Source: Butyrivibrio sp. (GTDB lineage: Bacteria > Bacillota > Clostridia > Lachnospirales > Lachnospiraceae). Taken from it: a stretch of DNA of 64,000 nucleotides. The position numbers were made by a program, and so were the translations under genes. The stretch spans positions 28,070 to 92,069 of the forward strand of contig JAFSQI010000104.1 of NCBI GenBank assembly GCA_017446685.1. Direction: 5' to 3'. The notes beneath the pieces were generated by a model, which saw nothing but the letters and a program-made list of their open reading frames with translations, did no database searches and was not told the origin of the DNA. Shown here in pieces: positions 62,788-64,000 of the stretch; position 1 is the first letter of the stretch; each line of letters opens with the position of its first letter.

Positions 62788-63394
62788 ATACTACTCCTGT
62801 CTCATAAAGATTCTTATATACCTTCGTCGGGAACAAACTAATATATGTATCAATAAGTTCTTTTGTAATCTTTTCATCCCTAATGAGTTTCTCTAACTTA
62901 TCAAGAATATTCTCTGAACTTCCATCCAGATATTTATCTATATCACTAAGGAAATCCAAAAACTGTAATGTATATACATTTTCTTCTGTAACTTCAGCCT
63001 TAGGCTTTCGAATTATAAATTTCTGTCCCTTAATATCAATCTCTCTTACCTTGGCACTAGCCTCATTCGTAACAATTTCCTGCACATAAGGTACCTGTAA
63101 TGAAAGACCTATCTGATTAGCAAAAGTATACCCCGAATAGTATCCTCGTACTTTTCCTCTTCGATTAACATATCTACTTCTAGCAACGGCACTAGCAGAT
63201 ATCGGAGTTAAACCCTTCAACTTCATTTTACCTGGCAAATAATAAACCCCTGCCTCATATCTGCAAAGTTTACCAGAATCACATAATTCCTTCAGCTTTG
63301 GACGAAGAGAATTTCCCACCATATCTATATCAATGTCCGCAGTGAAGATCGGTTCATATGGTTTAAAATTTTCAATCAAATATCCGTATAACAT
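62768..63394 (-). CDS. AbiEi-type antitoxin (DUF6088 family)
   Basis: A 208-residue protein. The N-terminal 60 residues form a winged-helix-like DNA-binding region ending GKLCRYEAGVYYLPG, the antitoxin hallmark; the following part (ISASAVARSRYV, GYTFANQIGL) is the conserved AbiEi core. It counters the toxin without direct binding in studied cases, and represses its own promoter. GGGAGG precedes ATG 63394. Promoter and palindromes upstream suit autoregulation. Confidence 0.88.
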   Translation of the reverse strand: MLYGYLIENFKPYEPIFTADIDIDMVGNSLRPKLKELCDSGKLCRYEAGVYYLPGKMKLKGLTPISASAVARSRYVNRRGKVRGYYSGYTFANQIGLSLQVPYVQEIVTNEASAKVREIDIKGQKFIIRKPKAEVTEENVYTLQFLDFLSDIDKYLDGSSENILDKLEKLIRDEKITKELIDTYISLFPTKVYKNLYETGVVYAITQG

Positions 63395-63442
63395 AAATAT
63401 ACCTCCCGTACAACGTTTTTTTACCGCATTAGTACATTTCTG

Positions 63443-63454
63443 TTATAGCTATAA
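63443..63454. promoter_or_regulatory. Palindrome over the -10 region of the AbiE promoter, candidate operator
   Basis: TTATAGCTATAA is a perfect 12-base palindrome that overlaps the -10 box. A second one, ATGTCT-AC-AGACAT (63495-63508), lies upstream of the -35 box. AbiEi antitoxins bind inverted repeats at their own promoter, so either may be the operator (inference). Confidence 0.45.
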
Positions 63455-63480
63455 TAACACCTTTTAACCGTCAAAGTCAA
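63451..63480 (-). promoter_or_regulatory. Promoter of the AbiE operon
   Basis: On the minus strand TTGACT (63475-63480), an 18-base spacer and TATTAT (63451-63456), some 50 bases upstream of the antitoxin start. Confidence 0.7.
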
Positions 63481-63528
63481 CAATCGTTATAAAGATGTCT
63501 ACAGACATAGATTCCTCATATAGCAAAA

Positions 63529-63559
63529 TAACTTCTGGTCCACAGTGGAGCAGAAGTTA
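63529..63559. repeat. Near-palindrome bracketing the AbiE pair, right copy
   Basis: TAACTTCTGGTCCA (63529-63542), CAG, TGGAGCAGAAGTTA (63546-63559); the arms match at 13 of 14 positions. On the minus strand it is followed by TTTTG and lies 20 bases after the stop of the membrane gene at 63579, so it could act as that gene's terminator. It resembles the copy at 61844. Confidence 0.65.
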
Positions 63560-63578
63560 GCCAGTATGCTTTTATACA

Positions 63579-64000
63579 TTATTTCTGCGATTTTGCATAT
63601 GCAAGGAAGAAGGTTACCATTAAAAGCTCACCCATCATGCTTATAAAGAATATAAGATCAAAGTTTCCTGTAGCAGGTCCTAATGCGGAGAATAAGAACA
63701 TGAAGAAACCCGAAAGGAAAAGATGCGGTACTTTATTCTTGATCCATACTATAATTCCGACTATCATAAGCGGAATAACCGTACCATATGAAAGTATGCG
63801 GCTTACCTTTTCAGCCCATACGGGACTGTTCTCCGATACGTGACGAACGACTTCACCCATCTGCTTTAATTCAAGATTTAAAGCAAATCCATGCGCTATG
63901 CCTAAGATGATTATTGCTCCGGTAATAACCCAGAGAACTCTCATTACATTCTTTTTAAATTTCAGACCATAACCGCATATCGGAAAGATAAGCGGAATAA
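63579..64000 (-). CDS. Small polytopic membrane protein, 5' end outside window
   Basis: The frame is open beyond the first ATG at 63944 up to the window edge (ATTCCGCTTATC, read as IPLIFPICGYGLKFKKN before MRVLWVI), so the gene likely starts outside the window. At least 140 residues with five hydrophobic helices. I do not recognise a family. It has no visible tie to AbiE; the palindrome after it may end its transcript. Confidence 0.6.
   Translation of the reverse strand, partial: IPLIFPICGYGLKFKKNVMRVLWVITGAIIILGIAHGFALNLELKQMGEVVRHVSENSPVWAEKVSRILSYGTVIPLMIVGIIVWIKNKVPHLFLSGFFMFLFSALGPATGNFDLIFFISMMGELLMVTFFLAYAKSQK

Overview
The window looks like a chromosomal piece of an AT-rich, low-GC Firmicute, most likely an anaerobic Lachnospiraceae (Butyrivibrio/Roseburia-like). 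This rests on the style of the protein families (DUF6056, DUF6077 and DUF6492 proteins, IspD-SDR-LicD modules, IS66 with a tnpABC set), strong Shine-Dalgarno sites and Firmicute-like promoters. The genus is inference. No rRNA, tRNA or CRISPR array was seen.

Positions 1-56230 are essentially one very large cell-surface glycan locus, with every gene but one on the minus strand, so transcription runs from about 56.4 kb towards position 1. In transcription order it holds: a frameshifted membrane protein; a glycosyltransferase fossil; an MBOAT/SGNH O-acylation pair; an AAA/PD-DExK gene; a large membrane protein; a Wzy-like polymerase fused to a GT4 glycosyltransferase; an acyltransferase-3; another large membrane protein and a fossil of a relative; a DegT aminotransferase; a run of GT4, GT2, fucosyltransferase-like and GT-D-like enzymes around a PglK-like ABC flippase; a TagA/CpsF GT26 enzyme; the priming phosphoglycosyltransferase; a UDP-glucuronate 4-epimerase-like enzyme; a FAD enzyme; GT2 enzymes; a second DegT; two big membrane proteins; a radical SAM/SPASM protein; GT2 and a Wzx-like flippase.

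Around 16-18 kb a single plus-strand SGNH lipoprotein is set off by divergent promoters and a bidirectional terminator. Below 16.4 kb lie a UGM-like FAD enzyme, a GtrB-like GT2, an SGNH protein, uridine kinase, a DUF6077-like membrane protein split by two in-frame stops, a LicD/IspD/SDR module (CDP-polyol synthesis and transfer), an MBOAT with two SGNH partners, a paired SMR-type transporter, and the 5' two kilobases of a large surface protein with an acidic repeat tail inside the cell and Ig-like domains outside.

The genes fit one pathway: a phosphoglycosyltransferase loads undecaprenyl phosphate, glycosyltransferases extend the unit, Wzx/PglK/SMR-type transporters flip it, a Wzy-like protein polymerises it, and GT-C-type membrane proteins, MBOAT/SGNH/acyltransferase-3 proteins and LicD decorate it. 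Several independent export and decoration modules suggest more than one polymer, or one heavily modified polymer.

From 56.2 to 62 kb the locus boundary is a recombination scar: a YfhO fragment, a DUF6492 gene, two IS66 transposase fragments in inverted orientation, a complete IS66 element (58795-61560) with matching ends and a perfect 8-bp target duplication, and the IS3-family fragment into which it jumped. An AbiEi/AbiEii type IV toxin-antitoxin pair follows, bracketed by two similar near-palindromes, and then the 3' part of a small membrane protein cut by the window end.
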